The notes beneath the pieces were generated by a model. It was not told where the DNA came from, made no database searches, and was given only the letters and a program-made list of their open reading frames with translations. From Sva-07 sp964549065 (GTDB lineage: Bacteria; Actinomycetota; Acidimicrobiia; Acidimicrobiales; Ilumatobacteraceae), in assembly GCA_964549065.1 (NCBI GenBank), contig CAZJUC010000071.1, positions 1-14,194 of the forward strand: 14,194 nt of DNA, read 5' to 3'. The translations under genes and the position numbers were made by a program. The first letter of the stretch is position 1. Each line of letters opens with the position of its first letter. Of the stretch, positions 5,662 through 14,148 are shown piece after piece.

Positions 5662-5717
5662 CACGTTTGCGTCGGGTTTCCGGTGATCCGGCCCACCGAA
5701 ACCGTCACGCAAACGTG
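5662..5717. terminator. Long hairpin between convergent soxR and molybdenum hydroxylase genes
   Basis: Outer arms CACGTTTGCGT (5662-5672) and ACGCAAACGTG (5707-5717) are perfectly complementary. Inside, GTTTCCGGTG (5676-5685) pairs with CACCGAAAC (5694-5702) with one bulged C, and an 8-base loop closes it. The 56-nt structure fills almost the whole gap between two opposing stop codons, so it probably ends transcription both ways. It has no T-tract, and its size leaves open that it is a copy of a genomic palindromic repeat. Confidence 0.65.
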
Positions 5718-5724
5718 ATTTGGC

Positions 5725-8391
5725 TCAGGTCGAGGGGGGGCGCATGGGCAGGGTGGTGCGCCACTCGCCGTCGGCGGCGTGGAGCGCGGCGGCGACCGCC
5801 GGTGCGGTGGGCACCAGGCCGATCTCGCCGACACCCTTGATGCCGAACGGCGAACGAGGTTGGGGCACCTCGACCAGCTGCACCTCGATGTCCGGGACGT
5901 CCTTGGCGCGCAGGATGCCGAGCGACCGGAGCGTCGTGTTGGTGGGGAACCCGGTCGCCGGGTCCGTCGGGAAGTCCTCGCTCAGCGCATACCCCAGCCC
6001 CATGTGCACCGACCCCTCGACCTGGCCTTCGACCAGCGTCGGGTTGACGGCGCGACCGACGTCGTGGACGGCGACGACCTTCTCGATGTCGCCCGTCTCC
6101 GGATCGGCGATCACCATCTGGGCGGCGAAGCTGAACACCGCGTGGATCGTCGGGTTCGCCACGTTCGGATCTCCGAGTTTCTGCGTCCAGTCGACGACGT
6201 ACTCGCCCTCGTAGTCGACGCCGACAGCGCACCCGTCGGCGAGCGCCACCGCAGCCGCCGCGCTGACCGAGCCGGCCACCATCAACGTGCCACGCGAACC
6301 CGTGGTCTGGCCGAAGCCGAGTTCGCGCGTCGTGTCGACGATGACGTCGATCCGTTCCGGCTCGACGCCCAACTCCTGCGCCGCCACCTGCAGGGCCACG
6401 GTGTGCACACCCTGGCCCATCTCGGTCCAGCCGTGACGCACCTCGATGCGGCCGGGCCGATCACCGTCGGTCGCCAGGAACCGGACGACCGCCTTCGACA
6501 CTTCACGGAATCCGTTGCCCAACCCCGAGTTCTTCAGCCCGAGCCCGAGTCCGACCGCCTTGCCCGACGCAACGGCCTCGTCGTACGACGAGCGGATCTG
6601 GTCGAGGCATGCTTCGGCTCCTCCGGCGCCGTCGTCCATGATCTGCCCCGGTCCCCACTCGTCGCCGGGCCGGATCACGTTGCGCTTGCGGATCTCCCAG
6701 CCGGAGATGCCGACCTGTTCTGCCAACCGGTCGAGCACGCCCTCCATCGCGAACTGTGCCTGGTTGGCGCCGAACCCGCGGAACGCACCGCACACCAGGT
6801 TGTTGGTGCGCACCGCGATCGTCTCGATGTCGAGCGCCTGCCACCGGTACGGGCCGCACGCGTGCCCGGCCGCACGCTCGAGCACCTTCATCCCGACGCT
6901 GGCGTACGCGCCGGAGTCGCCGATGCCGCGCACCCTCAGCGCGGTCAGCCGGCCCTCGACGTCGCAGCCGGCCCAGTACTCGAGTTCGATCGGATGCCGT
7001 TTGGCGTGCATCCGCATGCTCTCCTCGCGCGACAGCGTGCACTTCACCGGCACCCCGAGGAGCCAGGCGGCCAGCGCGGTCTGTGCCTGGTTGCTCATGT
7101 CCTCCTTGCCGCCGAACGCCCCGCCGTTGGACACCAACTCGACCGTCACCTGCGCCGGGTCGATGCCCAGGACGGCGGCGATGTCGTTGCGGTCGTCCCA
7201 CACACCCTGCCCACCGGAATACACGTGGAGCGTGCCCCCGACCTCGGATCGTGGTTCCTCGAGACCCGGGCGCGGGGGACCCGGGACCGCAACGGTCGAC
7301 TCGGGTTCGAGGAAGGCGTGCTCGATCCGCTGGGTGTGGAACGTCTCGTGCACGGTGAACGCGCTCGCCTCGAACGCCGTCTCGAACTTGTCGCCCCGGG
7401 TGTACGCGCTGGTCGACAACACGTTGTTCTCGGTGCCCCATACCGACAGGGGCGCCGTGGGGTCGAGCGCTGCCCGGGCGTCGGTGTTCGGCGCGAGCAC
7501 GTCGTAGGTGATCTCGACCAACTCGGCCGCCGCCCGGGCGTGGTCACGGGTGTCGGCCACCACCACCGCGAGCACGTCGCCTGCGTACGAGGTGCGGCCA
7601 CCGACCGGGATCATCACCGGCCAGTCCTTGTGGATCAGCCCGACCCGCAGCTCGCCCGGGAGATCAGCGGCGGTGAAGACGGCCTCGACCCCCGGCGCGG
7701 CGAGCGCAGCCGAGGTGTCGATGCCCAGTACGTCGGCTCGCGCATGATCGGTGAGATGCAGCGCCGCATGACGCATCCCCGGCATCCGGATGTCGTCGAT
7801 GTAGCCGCGGTCGCCGAGGGTGAGCGGCGCCGCTTCGTACTTCGCTCCCCCGCCGCCGATGTCGTTGGACAGCGCCGGCGTGCACACCTGGCCGTGAGCG
7901 ACCGCGTCGATGGCATCGAGGATCTTCACGTAGCCGGTGCACCGGCACAGGTGGGCGCCGAGATGCGGTGCCATCTTCGCTCGCGTGAGGTCGGCACCCT
8001 TCTTGTCGATCTGGGCCTTGGCGCGCATCACGATGCCGGGGATGCAGAACCCGCACTGCAGCCCGCCGCAGGCAGCGAAAGCGTCGGCGAACGTCTGGCG
8101 CTCGGTTTCGTCGACGCCTTCGAGCGTGACCACCGACTTGCCCTCGACCTTGGCGAGGTCGTACTGACAGGCGACCGTGGCCTTGCCGTCGACGAACACG
8201 GTGCAGCAGCCGCACTGACCCGACGGCGAGCACCCGTCCTTCGGCGAGGTGATGTCGAGTTCCTCACGCAACGCCGCCAGCAGGTGCGGATGCGACCGCC
8301 GCACCGTGACCGGGCTGCCGTTCACCTCGAACGCAACGCGATCGTCGTGGCCTCCGGTGGTGGTGGCGGGCACGTCGGCGAGTTCGGTCAC
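5725..8391 (-). CDS. Xanthine dehydrogenase family molybdenum hydroxylase, fused [2Fe-2S] and Mo subunits
   Basis: An 888-residue fusion. Residues 18-165 hold two [2Fe-2S] domains: plant-type CSPSGQCGCCTV (from C54) with C75, and the second cluster CGFC (C113, C116) with CRC (C149, C151). From about 182 on is the molybdopterin domain: GGAFGGKE (423-430), SREESMR then KRHP (R465), AFRGFG (R538), EMGQGVHT (657-664), GQTTGSRGT (694-702) and the catalytic glutamate E856 in KGVGEIG. E430 and R465 align with Glu802 and Arg880 of bovine xanthine oxidase, as I recall them, which favours a purine-type substrate. The six-residue C54-C60 step and the fused layout recall the 'selenium-dependent' xanthine dehydrogenase family. 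No FAD domain is fused, and none lies in the window. GTG 8391 is the only suitable start and has no Shine-Dalgarno; a palindrome abuts it. Confidence 0.9.
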   Translation of the reverse strand: MTELADVPATTTGGHDDRVAFEVNGSPVTVRRSHPHLLAALREELDITSPKDGCSPSGQCGCCTVFVDGKATVACQYDLAKVEGKSVVTLEGVDETERQTFADAFAACGGLQCGFCIPGIVMRAKAQIDKKGADLTRAKMAPHLGAHLCRCTGYVKILDAIDAVAHGQVCTPALSNDIGGGGAKYEAAPLTLGDRGYIDDIRMPGMRHAALHLTDHARADVLGIDTSAALAAPGVEAVFTAADLPGELRVGLIHKDWPVMIPVGGRTSYAGDVLAVVVADTRDHARAAAELVEITYDVLAPNTDARAALDPTAPLSVWGTENNVLSTSAYTRGDKFETAFEASAFTVHETFHTQRIEHAFLEPESTVAVPGPPRPGLEEPRSEVGGTLHVYSGGQGVWDDRNDIAAVLGIDPAQVTVELVSNGGAFGGKEDMSNQAQTALAAWLLGVPVKCTLSREESMRMHAKRHPIELEYWAGCDVEGRLTALRVRGIGDSGAYASVGMKVLERAAGHACGPYRWQALDIETIAVRTNNLVCGAFRGFGANQAQFAMEGVLDRLAEQVGISGWEIRKRNVIRPGDEWGPGQIMDDGAGGAEACLDQIRSSYDEAVASGKAVGLGLGLKNSGLGNGFREVSKAVVRFLATDGDRPGRIEVRHGWTEMGQGVHTVALQVAAQELGVEPERIDVIVDTTRELGFGQTTGSRGTLMVAGSVSAAAAVALADGCAVGVDYEGEYVVDWTQKLGDPNVANPTIHAVFSFAAQMVIADPETGDIEKVVAVHDVGRAVNPTLVEGQVEGSVHMGLGYALSEDFPTDPATGFPTNTTLRSLGILRAKDVPDIEVQLVEVPQPRSPFGIKGVGEIGLVPTAPAVAAALHAADGEWRTTLPMRPPST

Positions 8392-8392
8392 G

Positions 8393-8407
8393 TTGACAGT
8401 TTGTCAA
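8393..8407. promoter_or_regulatory. Palindromic operator abutting the molybdenum hydroxylase start
   Basis: TTGACA-GTT-TGTCAA is a perfect 6-3-6 inverted repeat ending one base before the GTG start codon. Its position, on the start codon of the hydroxylase, fits repression by a dimeric regulator of the GntR or TetR type. The neighbouring Fur-family gene is not a good match because Fur boxes are AT-rich and longer. The binding protein is unknown. Confidence 0.5.
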
Positions 8408-8514
8408 AGCCGGGCGCCGACCGAAAGCCACTCCGATGAACGCCCGATGACATCGACGGACGCTCGCCCAGTTCGGCGGCATCGTCGCCGACTCCGACGG
8501 CGGCGGCGTGTCGG

Positions 8515-8925
8515 TCAGCGGCAGGAGCGGCAGCGCACCGACAGTGCGAAGTGGCCGAGCGACGGCCGCAGACCGTAGACACGTTCCAAGCGGTCGCCGA
8601 GTGCGTCGAGTTCGTAGGTCGGGATGTCGCTCACCGCGCCGCAGCCCTCGCACACCGCAGCGAACGTGCGCGCGCCCGCCCACCGGTAGGCGGCGGGACC
8701 GTGGCCGAGATGGACGTGCTCGACCACGCCGACCTGCTCGAAGTGCGACAGCGACCGGTACACGGTGGCGAGGTCGATGTCGGGATGCCGCTCGGCCAAC
8801 GTCTCGGCGGTGACACGCCCACTCGTCTCGGACAGGTCCTTCAGCAGCAGGCGACGGGCACGTGTGACCCGCCCCCCACTGGCGCGCACCCGCTCGAGCG
8901 CATCGTCGAAAGCCCGGGTGCTCAT
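8515..8925 (-). CDS. Fur-family metal-responsive transcriptional regulator
   Basis: A 136-residue Fur superfamily protein (Fur/Zur/PerR group). The winged helix ends in the recognition segment DLATVYRSLSHFEQVGVV (51-68). It is followed by the hinge and sensor region VEHVHLGHGPAAYRW with H70, H72 and H75 as likely regulatory-metal ligands together with H125. The structural zinc site is complete: C92-x-x-C95 (VCEGCG) and C132-x-x-C135 at the extreme C-terminus (RCRSCR). The His-rich tail of many Fur proteins is absent, and which metal or peroxide it senses cannot be decided. ATG 8925 is preferred, with GGTGG a few nt upstream; ATG 8973 in frame would overlap the hydrolase gene by 20 bp. It lies 28 bp after the carbamoyl hydrolase stop, so is probably co-transcribed with it, and 123 bp before the hydroxylase gene. 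Confidence 0.9.
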   Translation of the reverse strand: MSTRAFDDALERVRASGGRVTRARRLLLKDLSETSGRVTAETLAERHPDIDLATVYRSLSHFEQVGVVEHVHLGHGPAAYRWAGARTFAAVCEGCGAVSDIPTYELDALGDRLERVYGLRPSLGHFALSVRCRSCR

Positions 8926-8953
8926 CTCGACCACCGTACGGGCACCGCGGCAC

Positions 8954-9877
8954 TCAGCCACACGGTTCGGCAATCGGACCGTACAGCTCGGGTCGCCGGT
9001 ATCGCTCGAAGTCGAACAGCGTTCCCGTGTACTGCTTGCACCAGTCGAGGTCGCACTCGGCCACGATCAGCTCGTCGTCGTTCGTGACCGCTGTCGCCAA
9101 CAACTCGCCCGACGGCGCGAAGATCGACGACTCGGCGAGCGAATCGACGCCCTCCTCGACCCCGCCCTTGGCGACGCCGACCACGAACGTGCCGTTCTGG
9201 TACGCCCCCGACGACATCACCAGACGGTTGTGGAACCCCTGCAGCGCATCCTGCGTCGGGTCGGGCGCGTAGTGCAGCGGCGTGTTGTAGCCGCACAGGA
9301 TCAACTCGACGCCCTGCAACCCCATGAGCCGGTACGACTCGGGCCAGCGGCGGTCGTTGCAGATCATCATTCCCACTCGGCCGCCGAACGCGTCCCACAC
9401 CCCGAATCCGTCGGGCGACGGTTCGAAGTAGTACCGCTCGGCGTGCTGGAACGGCCGGTCGGGCTCGTTGCCGGCGTGCCCGGGGATGTGCACCTTCTTG
9501 AAGGTGGCGACGATGCGCCCGTCGCGCTCGACGAGGGTCTGGACGTTCCACCGGTGGGTGGCCCCGTCGGGAGATCGATCGAGCAACGCGTAGCCGAGGC
9601 TGAACCCGATCTCGAGGTGACGAGCTTCGTCGAACAGCGGCTGGGTGGCGTCGTTCGGCATCGAGCGTTCGTAGAAGTGGTCGACAGTGCCGATGTCGTC
9701 GACGAACCAGCGGGGGAAGAAGGTGGTGAGCGCGAGTTCGGGGAACACCACGAGATCACTGCCCTGGCTGGCCGCCTCCTGCAACAGCACGATCATGCGC
9801 TCGACGACGTCGGTGCGGTCGTCGGAGAGCTGGACCGGCCCGAGCTGCGCTCCGGCGACGGTGACGATGCGGGTCAT
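8954..9877 (-). CDS. N-carbamoyl-D-amino-acid hydrolase-like protein (nitrilase superfamily)
   Basis: A 307-residue carbon-nitrogen hydrolase. The catalytic triad is E47 (VVFPELALTTFFPRW), K128 (FKKVHIPGH) and C173 (MICNDRRWPE). Length and sequence, including FQHAERYYFEP, GYNTP and FHNRLVMSSGAYQNG, match N-carbamoyl-D-amino-acid amidohydrolases (about 304 residues in Agrobacterium). These enzymes split N-carbamoyl amino acids into amino acid, CO2 and ammonia, the last step of hydantoin breakdown. Other ureido compounds are possible substrates, as no hydantoinase is nearby. ATG 9877 overlaps the stop of the upstream FtsK-like gene as ATGA, so translation is probably coupled; the Fur-family gene follows after 28 bp. 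Pairing with a secretion ATPase is unusual. Family is secure, exact substrate is inferred. Confidence 0.9.
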   Translation of the reverse strand: MTRIVTVAGAQLGPVQLSDDRTDVVERMIVLLQEAASQGSDLVVFPELALTTFFPRWFVDDIGTVDHFYERSMPNDATQPLFDEARHLEIGFSLGYALLDRSPDGATHRWNVQTLVERDGRIVATFKKVHIPGHAGNEPDRPFQHAERYYFEPSPDGFGVWDAFGGRVGMMICNDRRWPESYRLMGLQGVELILCGYNTPLHYAPDPTQDALQGFHNRLVMSSGAYQNGTFVVGVAKGGVEEGVDSLAESSIFAPSGELLATAVTNDDELIVAECDLDWCKQYTGTLFDFERYRRPELYGPIAEPCG

Positions 9878-12800
9878 GGTGGCATTCTGGCAGCGACCTG
9901 CACGAGTCGGTGCCCGCGCTGGTCGACGATCCACGCCAGACCGGGGCGCGCAGGGATCGGCAGGCGACGCGGCAGGGTCGTTCCGAGGAGTTCGCCGTCG
10001 ATGTCGCCCATCGAGGTCATGATCAGCCCGCACCGGCTGCGGGCGACCTCTCGCGTCCAGTGTCCGTAGGCGACCCTGACCGCTTCGAGGCGCGCCGCCA
10101 CCGCGACCGTCACGCCGGGCCGGGCGATGAACGACGCGAGGCGCCCGTCAGGATCATCGACGCGTTCGGCGTCGTCGACGACGATCAGCAGCGGACACCC
10201 GTCGTCGTCGACGGCGGGGAGCTCGCGCATCGTGCGCCCGCCGTCGACACGATGCACCGTCCCGTCGGGATGGGTATCACGCCATGCGGCCTCGACCTGG
10301 CGCAGCGCAGTCGATCGTCCGGTCCGCGAGGCGCCACCGATGAACACGTGGTCGCCCGCCGGCAGGTGCAGCACCGCCGGCTCGAGGTCGTCCGAACCCA
10401 GCCCGATCAACAGCTCCGCCGGTTGCCCCGGCGACTGCTCGACCTTCGAGTGCCGATCGGCAACCGCGTCGGCACCGAGTGCGTCGGCATCGACCAGCTC
10501 GGGCAGCACGAGCACCGGGAGCGGGCCGGGCCCGCACTCGCCTCCCCGTGGATCGCAGGCCGGCGCGTCATCGACGGGGTCCGGATCGAACACGACCTGC
10601 GCCTCCAGTCCCGACTCGGCGACCCGCAGACGGCCGGGCACACCGGGCGGCACCGGCGGCGCACGCAGTCCTGCGGCGCGGGCAATGCCCTGGTCGGCGA
10701 CGTGGAAGACCCACGTCGCCGACCTGACCGTGGCGAGACCCTTGGACGATGATCCGTCGGTGGTGACCACTGCGGTGATGCCGACCGCCGGACCGTCGCG
10801 CACCACCCGTTCGAGTCGCATCGACGACTCGGTGTGGGCGACGCCGTCGAGCGTGTCGCGCACCGCCGCGACACCGTCGACCACGACCACGATCGCCGGT
10901 GTCCGTCGCCCGTCGCCGACGCGGTCGTCGAGTTCGTCGGCCAGACGTCTGAGCAGTCGCACGATCCGTTCGGTCTCGGACACCCGCACGACCGCGCCGC
11001 ACTGCGCCAGCGCCTCGAACGGTAACCACGCCACGTCGCCATGGGCGTCGACGACGTACAGGTGCAACGCGCCGGGTGGCGTGCTCCGTACACAGCCAGC
11101 GGCGACGGCAACCGCCGCCGTGGTGGTGCCCGACCCGACCGCGCCGACCAGCAGCAGGTTGCCGTCACCGGGGTCCCATCCGAGTGGTCGACGCCGCTGC
11201 CCAGCGGGGTCGTCGAGCAGGCCGATCGCACACGCGTCGCCGAGATCTCGGCGGTGGACCACCGCCGGCAGCGCGTCGATCCACGGTCGGTGCGGTGGCG
11301 CGGCGCCCACCATCAGCGCCGCAGCACCGATCGCCTCCACGAGGTGCTCGAGCACGCTCGGGCCCCGCGCCGGCGGTGACCCGTCGGCCCCGTGTGTCCT
11401 GGCGGTGACGCAGGAGGCCGGTTCGACCAGCAGACGTCCAGCGCGCCTCGGGAGCGCGTCCGCCGTGCTGGCGGTCTGGAACACGACCAGTTCGTCGGGC
11501 CCGAGCCGCAGCACCGCGCGGCCCGGTGTGCCGGCCGGGAAGTGGGCCGGCGCGGGGTCGCCCACCACGTCGTCGGCATCGGTGCGGTCCTGCAGACGCA
11601 GTGCGATGCGCAGGTTGGTGTTCGCACGGATGTCGTCGGTGACCACGCCGGCCGGGCGCTGTGTCGCCAGCAGCAGGTGGATGCCGAGACTGCGGCCGCG
11701 CTGCGCGATCGCCACGAGTGCGCCGAGGAAGTCGGGCAGTTCCTTGGCGAGCGACGAGAATTCGTCGACGATCACCACCAGTCGCGGCAAGGGGTCGTCG
11801 ACGGTGCGCCGGAACGAGGCCAGGTCGTCGACGCGAGCATCGCGCAGTAGTCGTTCACGGCGCCGCACCTCGGCATCGAGGCTGACGAGCACCCGCTCGG
11901 CGAGACCGTCGTCGAGGTCGGTCACGACACCCACGGTGTGCGGCAGACGGGCGCAGGCGTCGAACGTCGAGCCGCCCTTGAAGTCGACCAGGATCATCGT
12001 GACGTGGTCCGGGCTGGCGTTCGCTGCCAGCGACACCACCAGTGTTCGCAGCAGCTCGCTCTTGCCCGACCCGGTGGTTCCGGCGACCAGGCCGTGGGGG
12101 CCGTCGCGCACCAGGTCGACTTCGATGATGCCGTCGCTCGACGTCCCGAGACGAGCGACCGGCGCCGGGTCACGCCCGGCGTGCGTCCAGCGCCGGGCGA
12201 CGACGGCCGACGCGTCGGGACCGACCGGTTCGAGCTCGGCCAACGACACCTCGGCGGGAGCGCCGGCCGACTCGGCGTGGTCCTCCGGGTCGATCAGCGG
12301 CGCCAGACGGCGCGCCACTGCCTCCGCGGTCGCCGCTGACACCCCCGCGACGAGGATCTCGCGCTCTGTCGACGTCCACCCCGACCCGTCGGTCTCGACC
12401 CACCGGGCGACTGCGGTGTCGCTCACTGCGAGCACACGGTCGGCGACCGCGGGCACCGTCGCATCGACCTCGACGAGCACGAGGCAGGTGACGTCTGCGC
12501 GCTCGAGACGACGCCGCACCGGCGCGGTGCGCGCGCTCAGCAACGCCGGAGCGTCGAGCACCACCACCGTCCGACGGGTGGGGCCGACACCAGGAGCCGC
12601 CCCGGTGCGCTCCATCGCATCAGCGAGCGCGGCACCGTCGGCGGCGGCGATCACGCTGGGCCGACGACGGGCATGGGGAAGCCATTCCACCCAGCCCCAC
12701 CGGTCGGGGTCGTTCGTGACGACGCACAACTCCCAGTCGGCAGGCCCGTAGGCGGAAGCCAACTGCACGATCACGGAACGGCACAGGGCGCTCGACGTCG

Positions 12801-14016
12801 CCACCGGGCCGTGCACGGCGACCACTGCGCCCGGCTCGAGGGCGACGGGCACGGCCACGTCGACGAGGCGTTCGCACCGATCGAGGGTGACGAGAAGGTC
12901 GGCGGCGAGACGATCGCGGGCATCAGCGGGAAGCGGCGGTGTCCATCGGGACGTGCCACGGCCGACCGTGACCCACATCGCGTCGGACCCGGTGCAGCGG
13001 CGCGCCCACACGCCGCCGCCGTGCACCACGTCGAGTGCCTCGACCACGTCGCGGTGCCGAGCGCGATGGGCATGTTCGGCGTCGGCGTGGGCGGCGACCA
13101 GCGCCTGCTCGAACGTGGCGAGCGCAGCTCGGTGTGCTGCCCGGTCGCGGCGCCGATCGCGACGGGCGATCAGCGCACCGACGGCCCAGGTCGCCACCGA
13201 TGCGACGGCACCGACGGCCGCGAACACGGCGAACAGCATCTGGCCGAGCACCGCAGCGAGCAGCCCGGCACCGACGGCCGCCACCCCGGCGCCGACCAGC
13301 GTGGTCAGCGGTGGCGCCCGGTGGACACCCGGCGGTTCGGGGACCGCGAGCGGTTCGGACGATGCCTCGACCGACGACGTGGGGCCACGGCGCACGACGC
13401 TGCGCCACGGATCGTGATCGGACGCCACGATGCTGCCGGTGCCGGTCGATGGCCCGCAATGTGTCCGCCGGGTCACCAGGCGACTGGCGCCGAAGCAGAG
13501 CGCGCGGCCCGGCTCGATCGGTTGCGCCGGGCGGCACGGCAGCCCGTCGATGGTGGCGGGGAAAGCGCCGGTGAGTTGGGTGAACCGCACCGACGCGTCG
13601 ACGCCGATGTCGAGCACACCGTGGTGGAGCTCGACCATCGGGTCGCCGACGTGCACGGTCGCGGTCACCGACCGGCCGACCGTGTACCGGCCGGCCGTCA
13701 ACGTGATCCAACGCTGGCAGGCGGGTCCGGTCACCACCGCCACGTCCACCGTGACGTTCGCGCCGTCGGTGGTGGTGGCGCGGTCGATCCGGCTGCTCGG
13801 GGCGGTCGCCAGGACGGAGCCGACACGCAGCCCGGTCGAGAGCAACCGCTCGTGGGGCGCTGCGGGCCGGTCGTCGATCGTCAACGTGGTGGCAGCGGGG
13901 AGGTCGAGTGCCCGCGCGAGATCGGCCACCGAGTCGGTGGCGGCGTGGGGCCGGATGACGATTCGCGCCCCGTCGGGCCCGGTTGCCTCACAGGACGGGA
14001 TGATCGGATGTTCCAT
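9874..14016 (-). CDS. FHA/FtsK-SpoIIIE triple-ATPase protein, type VII secretion (EccC/EssC)-like
   Basis: A 1380-residue membrane ATPase. An N-terminal region (about 10-70, ending GLRVGSVLAT) is followed by an FHA-like domain (GRYTVGRS at 109-116, HH at 131-132). Two hydrophobic helices lie at about 237-283, then a basic coiled stretch (ARRDRRRDRAAHRAAL). Three FtsK-type ATPase modules follow. The first is intact: Walker A GTTGSGKS (646-653), LVDFKGG (676-682), Walker B LVVIVDEF (746-753), ATQRP (784-788). The second has GAVGSGTT (958-965; Lys replaced by Thr) and VVVVDG. The third has GASRTGRS (1228-1235; Lys replaced by Arg) and LLIVVDD. This is the order of EssC/EccC motors that drive export of WXG100 proteins; none is in the window. 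Conserved sequence begins just after ATG 14016. ATG 14055 (with GGTGG upstream) and TTG 14067 are alternatives. The stop overlaps the hydrolase start. Confidence 0.88.
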   Translation of the reverse strand: MEHPIIPSCEATGPDGARIVIRPHAATDSVADLARALDLPAATTLTIDDRPAAPHERLLSTGLRVGSVLATAPSSRIDRATTTDGANVTVDVAVVTGPACQRWITLTAGRYTVGRSVTATVHVGDPMVELHHGVLDIGVDASVRFTQLTGAFPATIDGLPCRPAQPIEPGRALCFGASRLVTRRTHCGPSTGTGSIVASDHDPWRSVVRRGPTSSVEASSEPLAVPEPPGVHRAPPLTTLVGAGVAAVGAGLLAAVLGQMLFAVFAAVGAVASVATWAVGALIARRDRRRDRAAHRAALATFEQALVAAHADAEHAHRARHRDVVEALDVVHGGGVWARRCTGSDAMWVTVGRGTSRWTPPLPADARDRLAADLLVTLDRCERLVDVAVPVALEPGAVVAVHGPVATSSALCRSVIVQLASAYGPADWELCVVTNDPDRWGWVEWLPHARRRPSVIAAADGAALADAMERTGAAPGVGPTRRTVVVLDAPALLSARTAPVRRRLERADVTCLVLVEVDATVPAVADRVLAVSDTAVARWVETDGSGWTSTEREILVAGVSAATAEAVARRLAPLIDPEDHAESAGAPAEVSLAELEPVGPDASAVVARRWTHAGRDPAPVARLGTSSDGIIEVDLVRDGPHGLVAGTTGSGKSELLRTLVVSLAANASPDHVTMILVDFKGGSTFDACARLPHTVGVVTDLDDGLAERVLVSLDAEVRRRERLLRDARVDDLASFRRTVDDPLPRLVVIVDEFSSLAKELPDFLGALVAIAQRGRSLGIHLLLATQRPAGVVTDDIRANTNLRIALRLQDRTDADDVVGDPAPAHFPAGTPGRAVLRLGPDELVVFQTASTADALPRRAGRLLVEPASCVTARTHGADGSPPARGPSVLEHLVEAIGAAALMVGAAPPHRPWIDALPAVVHRRDLGDACAIGLLDDPAGQRRRPLGWDPGDGNLLLVGAVGSGTTTAAVAVAAGCVRSTPPGALHLYVVDAHGDVAWLPFEALAQCGAVVRVSETERIVRLLRRLADELDDRVGDGRRTPAIVVVVDGVAAVRDTLDGVAHTESSMRLERVVRDGPAVGITAVVTTDGSSSKGLATVRSATWVFHVADQGIARAAGLRAPPVPPGVPGRLRVAESGLEAQVVFDPDPVDDAPACDPRGGECGPGPLPVLVLPELVDADALGADAVADRHSKVEQSPGQPAELLIGLGSDDLEPAVLHLPAGDHVFIGGASRTGRSTALRQVEAAWRDTHPDGTVHRVDGGRTMRELPAVDDDGCPLLIVVDDAERVDDPDGRLASFIARPGVTVAVAARLEAVRVAYGHWTREVARSRCGLIMTSMGDIDGELLGTTLPRRLPIPARPGLAWIVDQRGHRLVQVAARMPP

Positions 14017-14148
14017 GTGCGCACAGTGGGCGGCGGCGTCTGCGGAGCGGAACATCGACCACCGCAATGTGGCGCTGAGCTGGTGCTGTGAGTCGGCGCG
14101 GTGGCCGGTGAGTCACGACTTCGACCCGGATCATCCGCCGGTGCGGCG

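Noticed and set aside
8402..8407. TTGACA on the minus strand as a -35 element for the hydroxylase
   Set aside because: A -10 would have to lie inside the coding region at about 8379-8384, where AACTCG is not a -10; the hexamer is better explained as one arm of the palindrome.
5779..8439. Plus-strand frame of 886 codons opposite the molybdenum hydroxylase
   Set aside because: The translation is His/Arg/Asp-rich with no domain, a mirror of the real minus-strand gene.
10127..12751. Plus-strand frame of 874 codons opposite the FtsK-like gene
   Set aside because: Ser/Thr/Arg-rich low-complexity product with no motif; the minus strand carries FtsK motifs throughout.
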